Source: Clostridiales bacterium
GTDB lineage: Bacteria; Bacillota; Clostridia; Oscillospirales; Acutalibacteraceae
Assembly (NCBI GenBank): GCA_019422525.1
Contig: JAHZDE010000001.1
Location: 310,001-374,000, forward strand
Length of the DNA: 64,000 nucleotides
Reading direction: 5' to 3'
In this document: positions 1 to 7,542 of the stretch, piece after piece
Layout of the letters: each line of letters begins with the position of its first letter
Numbering within the stretch: the stretch's first letter is position 1
Position numbers and translations under genes: made by a program
The notes under the pieces: generated by a model
Seen by the model: the letters and a program-made list of their open reading frames with translations, nothing else
Database searches by the model: none
What the model was told of the DNA's origin: nothing

Positions 1-553
1 CCCATTCCTCCAGTAAGTTCAGCGGAACCCGTTCATACCGGGTGGAACCACGTTTCCCATCATTTCCCCAGCCATCCAGCAGCCGGTATTCCTCCGCTTC
101 CAATAAAGGAAAATGGACAGTCAGCTTAGGATGCAGCAAGAATTTCCGGATATATCCCAGCTCCCGTGAAAGGTCAATGGGAGAATAGTGTTTTGGGGAA
201 AGCCTTTTGGAAACGATTTCCCCGGTTTCCGGGTGTAGCCAGCACACCCATTTTTTCTGTATGACTGGCGCGACCAAATGAACCTGTCCATAGGCAAGGA
301 ATAGGGGAAGTTTTTTTCGCAAAGAATAAAAACTGCGGGTTTGAATTTCCAAAATAGAGCCATTGGGTAAAATGGCGTCAGCAGTCATTCTGCCAATTTT
401 TCTTTCATGTTGTGATTCATCCGGCTGATAATAGTATTTTAGCACAGCATGAAGGCTTTTTTCGCCCAAAGTACCAATTCCCTGTTCCGGCTTTCGGCCC
501 GCCAATACGATATGGCAGGCTTCATGAAAGCGCAAAAGCTGTTCCGGCGTCAA
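1..553 (-). CDS. Conserved hypothetical protein, PD-(D/E)XK-nuclease-like (3' end outside window)
   Basis: Open frame of at least 184 codons running off the left edge. It begins at a TTG that overlaps the TGA stop of the upstream HD gene (TTGA), with GGAG seven bases upstream, inside the 3' end of that gene; this indicates translational coupling. The N-terminus reads MTPEQLLRFHEACHI. Then come GEKSLHAVLKYY, an acidic strand TADAI, and EIQTR followed by a helix (YSLRKKL); later KWVCWL, GEIVSKRLSPK, EEYRLLDGW and KRGSTRYERVP. The order Glu-helix / Asp / Glu-x-Gln resembles the PD-(D/E)XK nuclease core with Gln in place of Lys; this is inference. I recall similar hypothetical proteins in Clostridia but cannot name the family. 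The start and frame are well supported, the function is not. Confidence 0.68.
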   Translation of the reverse strand, partial: MTPEQLLRFHEACHIVLAGRKPEQGIGTLGEKSLHAVLKYYYQPDESQHERKIGRMTADAILPNGSILEIQTRSFYSLRKKLPLFLAYGQVHLVAPVIQKKWVCWLHPETGEIVSKRLSPKHYSPIDLSRELGYIRKFLLHPKLTVHFPLLEAEEYRLLDGWGNDGKRGSTRYERVPLNLLEEW

Positions 554-1116
554 ATGTCCATCTCCGGAATAAGGCTACGCATGGCCAGAATGGTGCGGGA
601 AATTAGATCATCCAATGTCCATCCCAACAATTCGGCCCCCTGTGAAATGACTTCCCGGGAGCATCCTGCGGCAAATTTTTTGTCCTTAAATTTCTTTTTC
701 ACAGATTTAAGCTCCAAATCTGCAACACTTTTAGAGGGGCGCATAATGGCAACAGCGCCAATTAGCCCGGTAAGTTCATCTGTGGCATACAAAATTTTTT
801 CCATAATATGCTCAGGTTTCACATCGGTAGTCAAATTCCAGCCGTGGCTCATCATAGCATGAATCAGTCCCGCATCCAGACCTCGCTCTTCCATCAGTTC
901 TTTTCCCTTGATGCAATGCTGTTCCGGAAATTGTTCAAAATCCAGGTCATGCAAAAGTCCGGCTACACGCCAGAACTCCTCGCGTTCCGGATCATACTCT
1001 TTGGCAAAATAGCCCAGTACACCAGAAACAATTTTGGCATGCTTTAAATGGAAAGGCTCCTGATTATATTCTTCCAAAAGAACTTGTGCTTCACTTACAG
1101 TTGGGATAGCGTTCAT
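550..1116 (-). CDS. HD-domain phosphohydrolase-like protein
   Basis: Protein of 188 residues with an HD-type metal-binding core: His in PFHLKHAKIV, HDLDFEQFPEQH at about residues 55-66, and a later MMSHGW with a downstream YATDELTGL, where Asp would complete the metal site. This is the small HD hydrolase family often annotated 'HDIG domain' or 'hydrolase'; the substrate is unknown. A start seven codons upstream is possible (1137), but AGAGGA lies inside those codons at the right distance from the ATG at 1116, so I chose 1116. A promoter on the minus strand (1189-1216) precedes it. The next gene downstream starts inside its stop codon, so the two form an operon. Confidence 0.85.
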   Translation of the reverse strand: MNAIPTVSEAQVLLEEYNQEPFHLKHAKIVSGVLGYFAKEYDPEREEFWRVAGLLHDLDFEQFPEQHCIKGKELMEERGLDAGLIHAMMSHGWNLTTDVKPEHIMEKILYATDELTGLIGAVAIMRPSKSVADLELKSVKKKFKDKKFAAGCSREVISQGAELLGWTLDDLISRTILAMRSLIPEMDI

Positions 1117-1188
1117 AAGTAGATTCCTCTTTTCCAAATTTAAATGATCGGCAAACGGATTTTCAGAATAAAATAGAATTTACTATTT

Positions 1189-1216
1189 ATTATACTTTTA
1201 AAAATGGAAGTTGCAA
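1189..1216 (-). promoter_or_regulatory. Sigma-A promoter for the HD gene
   Basis: On the minus strand TTGCAA, a 16-base spacer and TATAAT, about 70 bases upstream of the chosen start codon at 1116. Confidence 0.6.
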
Positions 1217-1253
1217 GAAATATAAGGATTTTCCGTATTTTCGGCGGAATTGT

Positions 1254-1282
1254 TTGACATTATATCGCTGTCAGGGTACAAT
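1254..1282 (+). promoter_or_regulatory. Sigma-A promoter for the DUF212 gene
   Basis: TTGACA, 17-base spacer, TACAAT, about 70 bases ahead of the DUF212 start. It is divergent from the HD promoter. Confidence 0.65.
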
Positions 1283-1354
1283 AAGACTAATATATTGTTG
1301 GTAAAAGCTCGCTTTGACGGGCGGAGTTGTTAAAGTAGAAAGTTGAGTGATAAA

Positions 1355-1828
1355 ATGGATTGGCGAATTCTCATTTCCAACCCTTTGATCAATGCAGGCG
1401 TATTGTCTTGGATATTGGCCCAGATTATTAAATTGATTTACTATTTTAGCAGAAACAGAACGGTCCGCCTGGAACGTCTTACAGGAGCTGGCGGTATGCC
1501 CAGTGCTCATTCAGCGGTGAGTTGTGCAGTTACCATGTCTGCACTTTTAAACAATGGTTATTCTTCTCCCATTTTTGCCATTTCGTTTATTTTAACACTG
1601 ATTGTCATTTATGACGCAACTGGAGTTCGTTGGGAAGCGGGACTTCATGCCCGGACGCTCAATTTGCTGATTGACCGGGTCGAAGCCAAATTGCCGGAAG
1701 AAGAACGCGAAGCATTTCGAAAAGAGTTTCCCGAGCTCAATGAGTCTCTGGGACATCGGCCTATAGAAGCGGTATTCGGGTCTCTGTTGGGAATTGCTAT
1801 TGCAGTCGTTTTGCAGCTGCTATATTAA
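1355..1828 (+). CDS. Divergent PAP2 family (DUF212) membrane protein
   Basis: Protein of 157 residues matching the DUF212 / divergent PAP2 family (YuiD-like). Visible markers are ISNPLINAGVLSWILAQ at the N-terminus, a positively charged RNRTVRLERL stretch, GGMPSAHSA (equivalent of the PSGH motif of PAP2 phosphatases), VIYDATGVRWEAG and the C-terminal LGHRPIEAVFGSLLG. Hydrophobic segments near residues 10-27, 55-85 and 140-157 suggest a membrane protein. The biochemical role of the family is not established; lipid phosphate phosphatase activity is the usual guess. The start is ATG at 1355 or the TTG four codons earlier; neither has a good Shine-Dalgarno. Confidence 0.85.
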   Translation: MDWRILISNPLINAGVLSWILAQIIKLIYYFSRNRTVRLERLTGAGGMPSAHSAVSCAVTMSALLNNGYSSPIFAISFILTLIVIYDATGVRWEAGLHARTLNLLIDRVEAKLPEEEREAFRKEFPELNESLGHRPIEAVFGSLLGIAIAVVLQLLY

Positions 1829-1849
1829 TCAATAAACGAAAATGTAAGT

Positions 1850-1885
1850 AAAAAAAACGCCCTTTTCGGCAGACGGAAAGGGCGT
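1850..1885. terminator. Hairpin terminator, T-tract better on the minus strand
   Basis: Nine-base arms ACGCCCTTT / AAAGGGCGT. On the plus strand the hairpin is followed by ACTTTATG (weak); on the minus strand it runs into eight T. It may end DUF212 mRNA, and also the minus-strand transcript coming from 2117-2812 through the DUF896 gene. Confidence 0.6.
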
Positions 1886-1918
1886 ACTTTATGTAATGTA
1901 GAAAGGAAATACGATTTT

Positions 1919-2122
1919 ATGACAGATGAGAAAATCAAGCGGATTAACGAATTGGCCAAAAAGGCTAAAGGAGAAGGGTTGACTCCGGCTGAGGCAGAGG
2001 AGCAGAAAGCTTTACGCGCAGAGTACATTGCCGCTTACCGCCGCGATTTGCGCAGCCAGTTGGAAAATACTTATGTCATTGGCCCGGATGGAATCAAGCG
2101 CAAGCTGGGCAAAAAATCATGA
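1919..2122 (+). CDS. DUF896 family protein (YnzC-like)
   Basis: Small 67-residue cytoplasmic protein. It shows the typical N-terminal signature KIKRINELAKKAKGEGLT, the helical hairpin AEEQKALRAEYIAAYR, and the tail IGPDGIKRKLG. This is the DUF896/YnzC family, widespread in Firmicutes and of unknown function. AAGGAAA lies upstream of the ATG. Its last six bases overlap the end of the convergent ferredoxin-like gene, so the two transcripts must be antisense to each other at their 3' ends. Confidence 0.93.
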   Translation: MTDEKIKRINELAKKAKGEGLTPAEAEEQKALRAEYIAAYRRDLRSQLENTYVIGPDGIKRKLGKKS

Positions 2123-2812
2123 TGATTCCGGCAAGCCCTTTGCCATAGGACATACCCGAATACATACGCCGCACACCGCGCCCCGGCCAATATGCTGGAA
2201 GGCGCGTTTCATATAATTGCTGCATTTTTCGGGGGCAAACATCTCTTCTCGGTTACGGTCGGGTGTCCAGGTTTTGCCGGAAATAGCACCGGCTGGACAG
2301 GCGTCTACACACAAATGGCAGTTTTGGCAAGGGGAGGGCAAAATGGTTTCCGGTACCGTAAAGGAGCAGTCGGTAAATAGGGTTGCCAGCCGTACACGGG
2401 GACCCCATTGTTTGTGTAAAAACAGGGAGCTTTTACCAACCGTGCCCAGTCCAGCCAGAGTGGCGGCTTTTTTGTGGGAATAGCGTCCCTGATAGTTCCA
2501 GCCGTCTTTGTTGATGCTTTGGGAAGCGGCTACGGTGCAATAGCGGTATCCTTCCTTTTGCAGGAACAGCCCAGCTTTCAGCAGCAGCTGGTCTAAAAAT
2601 GCGTTGACGCTGCGATAGTGGTTGAAGTAAGTGTGGGTGGGTGCGCCGTCGATTTCGTCAATGATAAAGTCGGAGAGATGCACGACAATGCTCACTGCAT
2701 AGGGTAGTCTTGGGAATACTGTCTCTGCGTCTGGCGGCATAGAAAAGCCCACGTCACTGGCTCCTTGTTCCAGTAAGTAGGCGGCGAGACGCTGTTGGAT
2801 ATTGGAATTCAT
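2117..2812 (-). CDS. 4Fe-4S double-cluster protein, QueG-related but short
   Basis: Protein of 231 residues. The C-terminal third carries two ferredoxin-type cluster motifs: CQNCHLCVDACP (near residue 160) and CGVCIRVCP (near residue 217), with a further Cys in PEKCSNY. The middle has AGLGTVGKSSLFLHKQWGPRVRL, which is the signature of the epoxyqueuosine reductase (QueG) superfamily. True QueG is about 350-380 residues with a cobalamin-binding N-terminal domain; this protein is much shorter, so I do not call it QueG. It is more likely one of the '4Fe-4S double cluster binding domain' reductase-like proteins often mis-annotated as QueG. It is convergent with DUF896 and may share the terminator at 1850-1885. 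Confidence 0.82.
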   Translation of the reverse strand: MNSNIQQRLAAYLLEQGASDVGFSMPPDAETVFPRLPYAVSIVVHLSDFIIDEIDGAPTHTYFNHYRSVNAFLDQLLLKAGLFLQKEGYRYCTVAASQSINKDGWNYQGRYSHKKAATLAGLGTVGKSSLFLHKQWGPRVRLATLFTDCSFTVPETILPSPCQNCHLCVDACPAGAISGKTWTPDRNREEMFAPEKCSNYMKRAFQHIGRGAVCGVCIRVCPMAKGLPESS

Positions 2813-2885
2813 AGAAACGTCCTTTCTTTATATATAAAAATAAGTGTTTTGATGATAACTTTGGACTTGTTTGGAGAGACGATGA

Positions 2886-3242
2886 ATGAAGATTTTACAT
2901 TGTATCAGAAAAAGCTTGTATGAGCAGATGAAAAACGATGTGTATTTTGGAAGGCTTTTACTTGAAAAAAATCCGTTTATCCACTGCTCTTCCATTGAAT
3001 ATTTTTGGAGAGTATCTCCTAACTTTACAAATGAGGCTGAAGAAATGGTATTGTTGGTCATTGAAACAGAATGTTTGGATGTTCCTGTAAAGTGGGAAGA
3101 TTTAGAAAAATGTGGGCGAAAATATCCTCACATTTATGGGTTGATTAAAGCGGACGCGATTCAACAAGTACTGCCGTATCAAAAAGCGAAAGATGGCAGT
3201 TGGCTAAAGAATCAGGAACTGATGAACATTCCCAATCAATAA
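2886..3242 (+). CDS. Hypothetical protein, A+T-rich orphan
   Basis: 118 residues, not recognised. It starts with MKILHCIRKSLYEQ after GGAGAG seven bases upstream. The middle contains VKWEDLEKCGRKYPHIYGLIKADAI and there is no signal peptide or membrane segment. The gene is visibly richer in A+T than the following topB. It has no co-directional partner upstream and a 68-base gap to topB. Acquisition or fast evolution is possible, but a poorly conserved resident gene is equally possible. Confidence 0.62.
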   Translation: MKILHCIRKSLYEQMKNDVYFGRLLLEKNPFIHCSSIEYFWRVSPNFTNEAEEMVLLVIETECLDVPVKWEDLEKCGRKYPHIYGLIKADAIQQVLPYQKAKDGSWLKNQELMNIPNQ

Positions 3243-3310
3243 ATCGTAATAAATGAAAGTACCAAATAACACGATTATAACAGATTTTATACCAGAAAGG
3301 AAATCATACC

Positions 3311-5476
3311 ATGGGAAAAACACTGGTTTTGGCAGAAAAGCCCTCGGTAGGGCGTGAGATTGCCCGGGTACTGGGATGCCGTCAAGGCGGTAACGGCTTC
3401 TTATCGGGCCCAAAGTATATTGTCACTTGGGCGCTGGGGCATCTGGTGGAGCTGGAAGACCCGGAGCATTATGGCAAGCAGTATCAGCAGTGGAGCATGG
3501 ACACTTTGCCTATGCTGCCGCCTAAAATGGAACTAAAGGTCATTCCCCAAACCGCCAAGCAATACAGCGTGGTGAAGAAGTGCCTTCATGACCCGCAAGT
3601 GGATTCCCTGGTGATTGCCACGGACGCAGGCCGGGAAGGGGAACTAGTGGCCCGGTGGATTCTGGAAAAAGCAGGTTTCCACAAACCTATCCGCCGACTG
3701 TGGATTTCTTCTCAGACGGATAAGGCCATCCGGGACGGATTTGCCCATCTGCGGGATGGGAAAGAATACTGGAACCTGTACCAGTCCGCCCAAGCAAGAG
3801 CGGAAGCCGACTGGCTGGTGGGGCTGAATGTGACCCGCGCCCTCACCTGTAAATTCAACGCCCAGCTTTCCGCCGGGCGAGTGCAGACCCCCACCTTGGC
3901 ACTGCTGGTGCGCCGGGAGGAAGAAATCCGCAAATTTGTTCCCCGGGATTACTGGCAGCTGCGGGCCGATGCTGGGCGGTTTTTCGTCACTTGGCAGGAT
4001 GAAAAGGGACAAACGGGGATTTTTGATAAGGAAAAAGCCGACAAGCTTCTGGCATTGGTAAAGGGAAAAACCGCCACCGTGCAGGAAGTCAAGCGGACAA
4101 AAAAATCCACCCCGCCGCCTTTGCTGTATGACCTTACCGAATTACAGCGGGACGCCAACCGCCTGTACCAGATGAGTCCCAAGCAGACTTTGAACGTGAT
4201 GCAGAGTTTGTATGAGCGGTATAAGGCGTTGACCTATCCCCGCACCGATTCCCGCTATCTGACGGCGGACATTGTCCCCACCCTTACAGAGCGGGTGCAG
4301 GCAGTGGCTCGGGGAGAATACGCCCCCATTGCTCGGGAGGTGCTCCGAGAAAAGCGGCCTATTTGCAAAGCCTGCATCAACGACGCAAAAGTCAGCGACC
4401 ACCATGCCATTATTCCCACTGAGGAACCCGCTGATCTGGAAGCTATGAATAACGAGGAAAAGCGCATTTACTGGCTGGTCGTGCGGCGGTTTTTGGCCTG
4501 CTTTTTCCCGAATTACGAGTATGAATCCTTGAAAGTGGTCCTCACCTGTGAAGGGCAGCGCTTCACCGCCGCCGGACGTGCAGAATTGAATTTGGGCTGG
4601 AAGCGGGCCGAGCAGCTCCGGGACGAGGAGGAGCAGGAGGAACAATCTTTGCCTCCGCTGGAAATAGGGCATACATTCCCCCTGAAAAACTTCCAGCTGA
4701 AAGCCTGCAAGACCCAGCCCCCGGCACGGTATACAGAGGCTACCCTGCTTTCCGCCATGGAAAATCCTTCCGCCTATGTATCCGACAAGGAAATGAAGGG
4801 CTATCTGGGCGGCGGTTTGGGTACTCCCGCCACCCGTGCGGACATTATCGAAAAACTGTTTTCCTCCTTCTATATGGAAAAGCGTGGAAATTCTTTGGTT
4901 CCTACCTCCAAGGGCACCCAGCTTATCTCCCTTGCGCCGGCAGATTTGCGGGAGCCTTTGCTTACCGCCAAATGGGAGCAGCGGCTGGAAGCCATCAGCA
5001 AGGGCAAGGATACCCGCAAGCAGTTTATTGGGGAGATCCGCAGTTATGCCTCCCATCTGGTGGAGGACGTGAAGAACAGCGAAGCCCAGTATCAGCACGA
5101 CAACCTGACCAACGAGATCTGCCCGGAGTGCGGCAAACGGCTGCTGTCGGTAAAGGGCAAGCACGGCAAAATGCTGGTGTGCCAAGACCGTGAATGCGGC
5201 TACCGCCGTACCGTGAGCCGGGAGACCAATGCCCGCTGCCCCAACTGCCACAAGAAAATGGAACTGTTCGGGGAAGGGGAAAACAAAATTTTCGTGTGCC
5301 GGTGCGGCTACCGGGAAAAGGAAAGCCACTTTGCCCAGCGGAAGAAGGAAACCAAGGGCGGGGCTTCCAAGCAGGACGTGCGGCGGTATCTTGCCAACCA
5401 GAACAAGCAAGAACCGGCAGGCCAGAGCGCCTTTGCGGCAGCTTTGCAGGCGGCGTTGAATCAGGATAAAAAATAA
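3311..5476 (+). CDS. topB: DNA topoisomerase III
   Basis: Type IA topoisomerase of 721 residues, which relaxes and decatenates DNA via a 5'-phosphotyrosine link. The N-terminal TOPRIM domain (KTLVLAEKPSVGREIA, later IATDAGREGE for the acidic triad) is followed by SAGRVQTPTLALLV, the active-site tyrosine in ALTYPRTDSRYL (about residue 307), SDHHAIIPT, GLGTPATRADIIEKL and YMEKRGNSLVPTSKG. The C-terminus has Cys4-type zinc ribbons: CPECGKRL...CQDRECGY, then CPNCHKKM...CRCGY. Length and domain order fit bacterial TopB. Topoisomerase III is often carried on conjugative elements, but no other element genes are nearby, so this copy looks chromosomal. Its G+C is higher than that of the preceding gene. 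Confidence 0.97.
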   Translation: MGKTLVLAEKPSVGREIARVLGCRQGGNGFLSGPKYIVTWALGHLVELEDPEHYGKQYQQWSMDTLPMLPPKMELKVIPQTAKQYSVVKKCLHDPQVDSLVIATDAGREGELVARWILEKAGFHKPIRRLWISSQTDKAIRDGFAHLRDGKEYWNLYQSAQARAEADWLVGLNVTRALTCKFNAQLSAGRVQTPTLALLVRREEEIRKFVPRDYWQLRADAGRFFVTWQDEKGQTGIFDKEKADKLLALVKGKTATVQEVKRTKKSTPPPLLYDLTELQRDANRLYQMSPKQTLNVMQSLYERYKALTYPRTDSRYLTADIVPTLTERVQAVARGEYAPIAREVLREKRPICKACINDAKVSDHHAIIPTEEPADLEAMNNEEKRIYWLVVRRFLACFFPNYEYESLKVVLTCEGQRFTAAGRAELNLGWKRAEQLRDEEEQEEQSLPPLEIGHTFPLKNFQLKACKTQPPARYTEATLLSAMENPSAYVSDKEMKGYLGGGLGTPATRADIIEKLFSSFYMEKRGNSLVPTSKGTQLISLAPADLREPLLTAKWEQRLEAISKGKDTRKQFIGEIRSYASHLVEDVKNSEAQYQHDNLTNEICPECGKRLLSVKGKHGKMLVCQDRECGYRRTVSRETNARCPNCHKKMELFGEGENKIFVCRCGYREKESHFAQRKKETKGGASKQDVRRYLANQNKQEPAGQSAFAAALQAALNQDKK

Positions 5477-5571
5477 GGTTGGAGTCTTGTCTTTGAGTTT
5501 ACCTCAGGTTCCATACAAACGAATTTTACAGATAGTATCACTGATACCAAGCATCAAATTGGAGGGGACCC

Positions 5572-6225
5572 ATGAAACGAAATTATCAAAAGGAACTGGA
5601 GCAGGTGCTGGGCCGTCTGGATGGGAAAACGCCCAGATTGTTGCTCCATAGTTGCTGTGCCCCATGCAGCAGCTATGTGCTGGAATATCTGTCCCAGTAT
5701 TTTCAAATCACCGTGCGGTACTTTAACCCCAATATCAGCCCCGCGGAGGAATACCAAAAGCGCCTTGATGAGCAGGCACGGCTTATTGAAGCTATGCCCA
5801 TGAAGCACAAAGCCAACCTGCAAAGCCCCGGCTATGAACCAGCCGCCTTTTATGAAGCCGTGAAGGGTCTGGAGCAGATTCCCGAGGGAGGCGAGCGGTG
5901 CTTTGCCTGTTTTGCCCTGCGGCTGGAGGACGCGGCTAAAGCCGCCAAAGAAGGTGGATTCGATTACTTTACCACCACGCTATCCATCAGCCCTCTGAAA
6001 AACGCCCAAAAGCTCAACGAGATTGGCGAGGCTATGGGGGAAAAATACGGAGTGAAGTGGCTTCCCGGAGACTTTAAGAAAAAAGAGGGCTATAAACGCT
6101 CCATCGTGCTGTCAGAGGAATACAGCCTGTACCGGCAGAATTATTGCGGCTGTGCCTTTTCCAAAAAAGAGGCCATGGAGCGGGAAAAGAAAAAAGAGCA
6201 GGAGGCGCCAAATCATGAAGAATGA
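5572..6225 (+). CDS. queH: Epoxyqueuosine reductase QueH
   Basis: 217-residue protein of the QueH (DUF208) family, which carries out the last step of queuosine synthesis in tRNA and replaces QueG in many bacteria. Diagnostic motifs are LLLHSCCAPCSSYVLEYL near residue 22, YFNPNISP, GGERCFACFALRLE, FTTTLSISPLKN and the C-terminal NYCGCAFS. The Cys pairs are the expected iron-sulfur/iron ligands. GGAGGGG lies five bases before the ATG. The 3' end overlaps the start of the transporter gene by 11 bases. The protein is full length. Confidence 0.95.
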   Translation: MKRNYQKELEQVLGRLDGKTPRLLLHSCCAPCSSYVLEYLSQYFQITVRYFNPNISPAEEYQKRLDEQARLIEAMPMKHKANLQSPGYEPAAFYEAVKGLEQIPEGGERCFACFALRLEDAAKAAKEGGFDYFTTTLSISPLKNAQKLNEIGEAMGEKYGVKWLPGDFKKKEGYKRSIVLSEEYSLYRQNYCGCAFSKKEAMEREKKKEQEAPNHEE

Positions 6226-7336
6226 AGTAGCCGGGAAAGTATTTGCTTTTATGAAAAAGGAAGCGGTGCTCCTCATTGCGGCGGTTTGTGCTATTGCTTC
6301 TATGGCGGCGGTTCCGCCCTCATTGGACTACATAGAGTATCTAGACGGTCATGTGCTGGGGCTACTGTTCTGCCTGATGGCGGTGGTGGCGGGGTTCACT
6401 CAGCTGGGGCTGTTTCGCAGACTGTCCCGAATAATGACCCTGAAGGCTTCCGGTGTGCGGATGGTGTCCGGGGTGCTGGTGGCGTTGTGCTTCTTTAGCT
6501 CCATGTTCATCACCAATGATGTGGCGCTCCTCACCTTTGTGCCCCTGACCATCTCCATTTTGCAGCAGGCTTCCCCTAAGCAGGTGATTCCCGTGGTGGT
6601 GCTGCAAACCATCGCCGCCAACTTGGGCAGCATGATGACCCCGGTGGGCAACCCCCAAAACCTGTTCCTCTATGCCCAATATGAAATGGGGTTGGGAGAG
6701 TTTTTCTCCGCCATGGTGCCACTGGGGCTTATTAGTCTGGTTTTACTGGCAGTGGGGGTGTTTTTCCTTAAGGATCGAAATTTGACTGTGCGTTTTCCCG
6801 GAGAAGAAGCGCCTATGTGCAAATGGCGGGCGATACTCTATGCAGTGTTGTTTGTTTGCTGTCTTCTCACCGTGTTCCGGGTGCTGGACGTGCTTTGGCT
6901 CACTCTGCTGGTGATTGCCGCCATGCTCGTTTCTAACTGGAAAATCCTTTTGCGGGTAGATTACAGCCTGCTTTTGACCTTTGTCTGCTTTTTTGTGTTT
7001 GTTGGAAATATCCGGCAGGTTCCGGCAGTGCAGGAGGGGGTCTCCTGGCTGCTCAACGGCCGAGAGGTCATTGCGTCGGTGCTGGTGAGTCAGGTCATCA
7101 GCAATGTGCCTGCGGCGGTGATGCTCTCTTCCTTCACGGAAAATGGGCGTGCATTGCTGCTGGGTACCAATATTGGTGGATTGGGGACGCTCATTGCTTC
7201 TCTGGCCAGTCTGATTTCCTTTAGGCTCTATTCCCGGATGCCCGGGGCAAAAGGCGGAAAGTATCTGATGCAATTTACCCTGTATAATCTGGCATTTCTG
7301 GTAGTGCTTTTATTAGTAACCTGGATATGGATGTAA
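6215..7336 (+). CDS. ArsB/NhaD-SLC13-type anion transporter
   Basis: 373-residue integral membrane protein with about ten hydrophobic segments. Features seen are FITNDVALLTFVPLTI, PVVVLQTIAANLGSMMTPVGNPQNLFLY, and the second half SQVISNVPAAVMLSSF and LLLGTNIGGLGTLIASLASL. The paired (N/S)(N/D)-P-type motifs are those of the ion transporter superfamily that includes ArsB, NhaD, CitMHS and SLC13. The substrate cannot be read from sequence. The start at 6215 is set by AGGAGG nine bases upstream, within the end of queH. Translational coupling to queH is likely, but a functional tie to queuosine is not evident. Confidence 0.85.
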   Translation: MKNEVAGKVFAFMKKEAVLLIAAVCAIASMAAVPPSLDYIEYLDGHVLGLLFCLMAVVAGFTQLGLFRRLSRIMTLKASGVRMVSGVLVALCFFSSMFITNDVALLTFVPLTISILQQASPKQVIPVVVLQTIAANLGSMMTPVGNPQNLFLYAQYEMGLGEFFSAMVPLGLISLVLLAVGVFFLKDRNLTVRFPGEEAPMCKWRAILYAVLFVCCLLTVFRVLDVLWLTLLVIAAMLVSNWKILLRVDYSLLLTFVCFFVFVGNIRQVPAVQEGVSWLLNGREVIASVLVSQVISNVPAAVMLSSFTENGRALLLGTNIGGLGTLIASLASLISFRLYSRMPGAKGGKYLMQFTLYNLAFLVVLLLVTWIWM

Positions 7337-7373
7337 AAAGCATAACTGGTATTTTTAAAAATGGAATTATAAC

Positions 7374-7412
7374 AAAAAATCAGCGCTGGCATAAGACCAA
7401 CGCTGATTTTTT
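7374..7412. terminator. Bidirectional intrinsic terminator
   Basis: Twelve-base arms AAAAAATCAGCG / CGCTGATTTTTT between convergent genes (anion transporter, MFS). Both strands end in T runs. Confidence 0.88.
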
Positions 7413-7542
7413 ATGTTGGGGAATCCATGTTTTCAAAAGGGTAGAACTTTGTTGGATTGTAAAATCATTTACTACAAAGTTTGAATAGCCATGTAACCCC
7501 AAAAAGGGGAAGTACTATAGCTTTTTTCAGTAGAGATGCTTG

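Noticed and set aside
2117..2812. Calling the ferredoxin-like protein QueG
   Set aside because: It is about 130 residues shorter than QueG and queH is present nearby, so a second epoxyqueuosine reductase is unlikely.
3311..5476. topB as evidence for an integrative conjugative element
   Set aside because: No relaxase, type IV secretion, integrase or attachment repeats are found around it.
5534..5546. GTATCA-C-TGATAC palindrome upstream of queH
   Set aside because: Short arms and no promoter alignment; may be chance.
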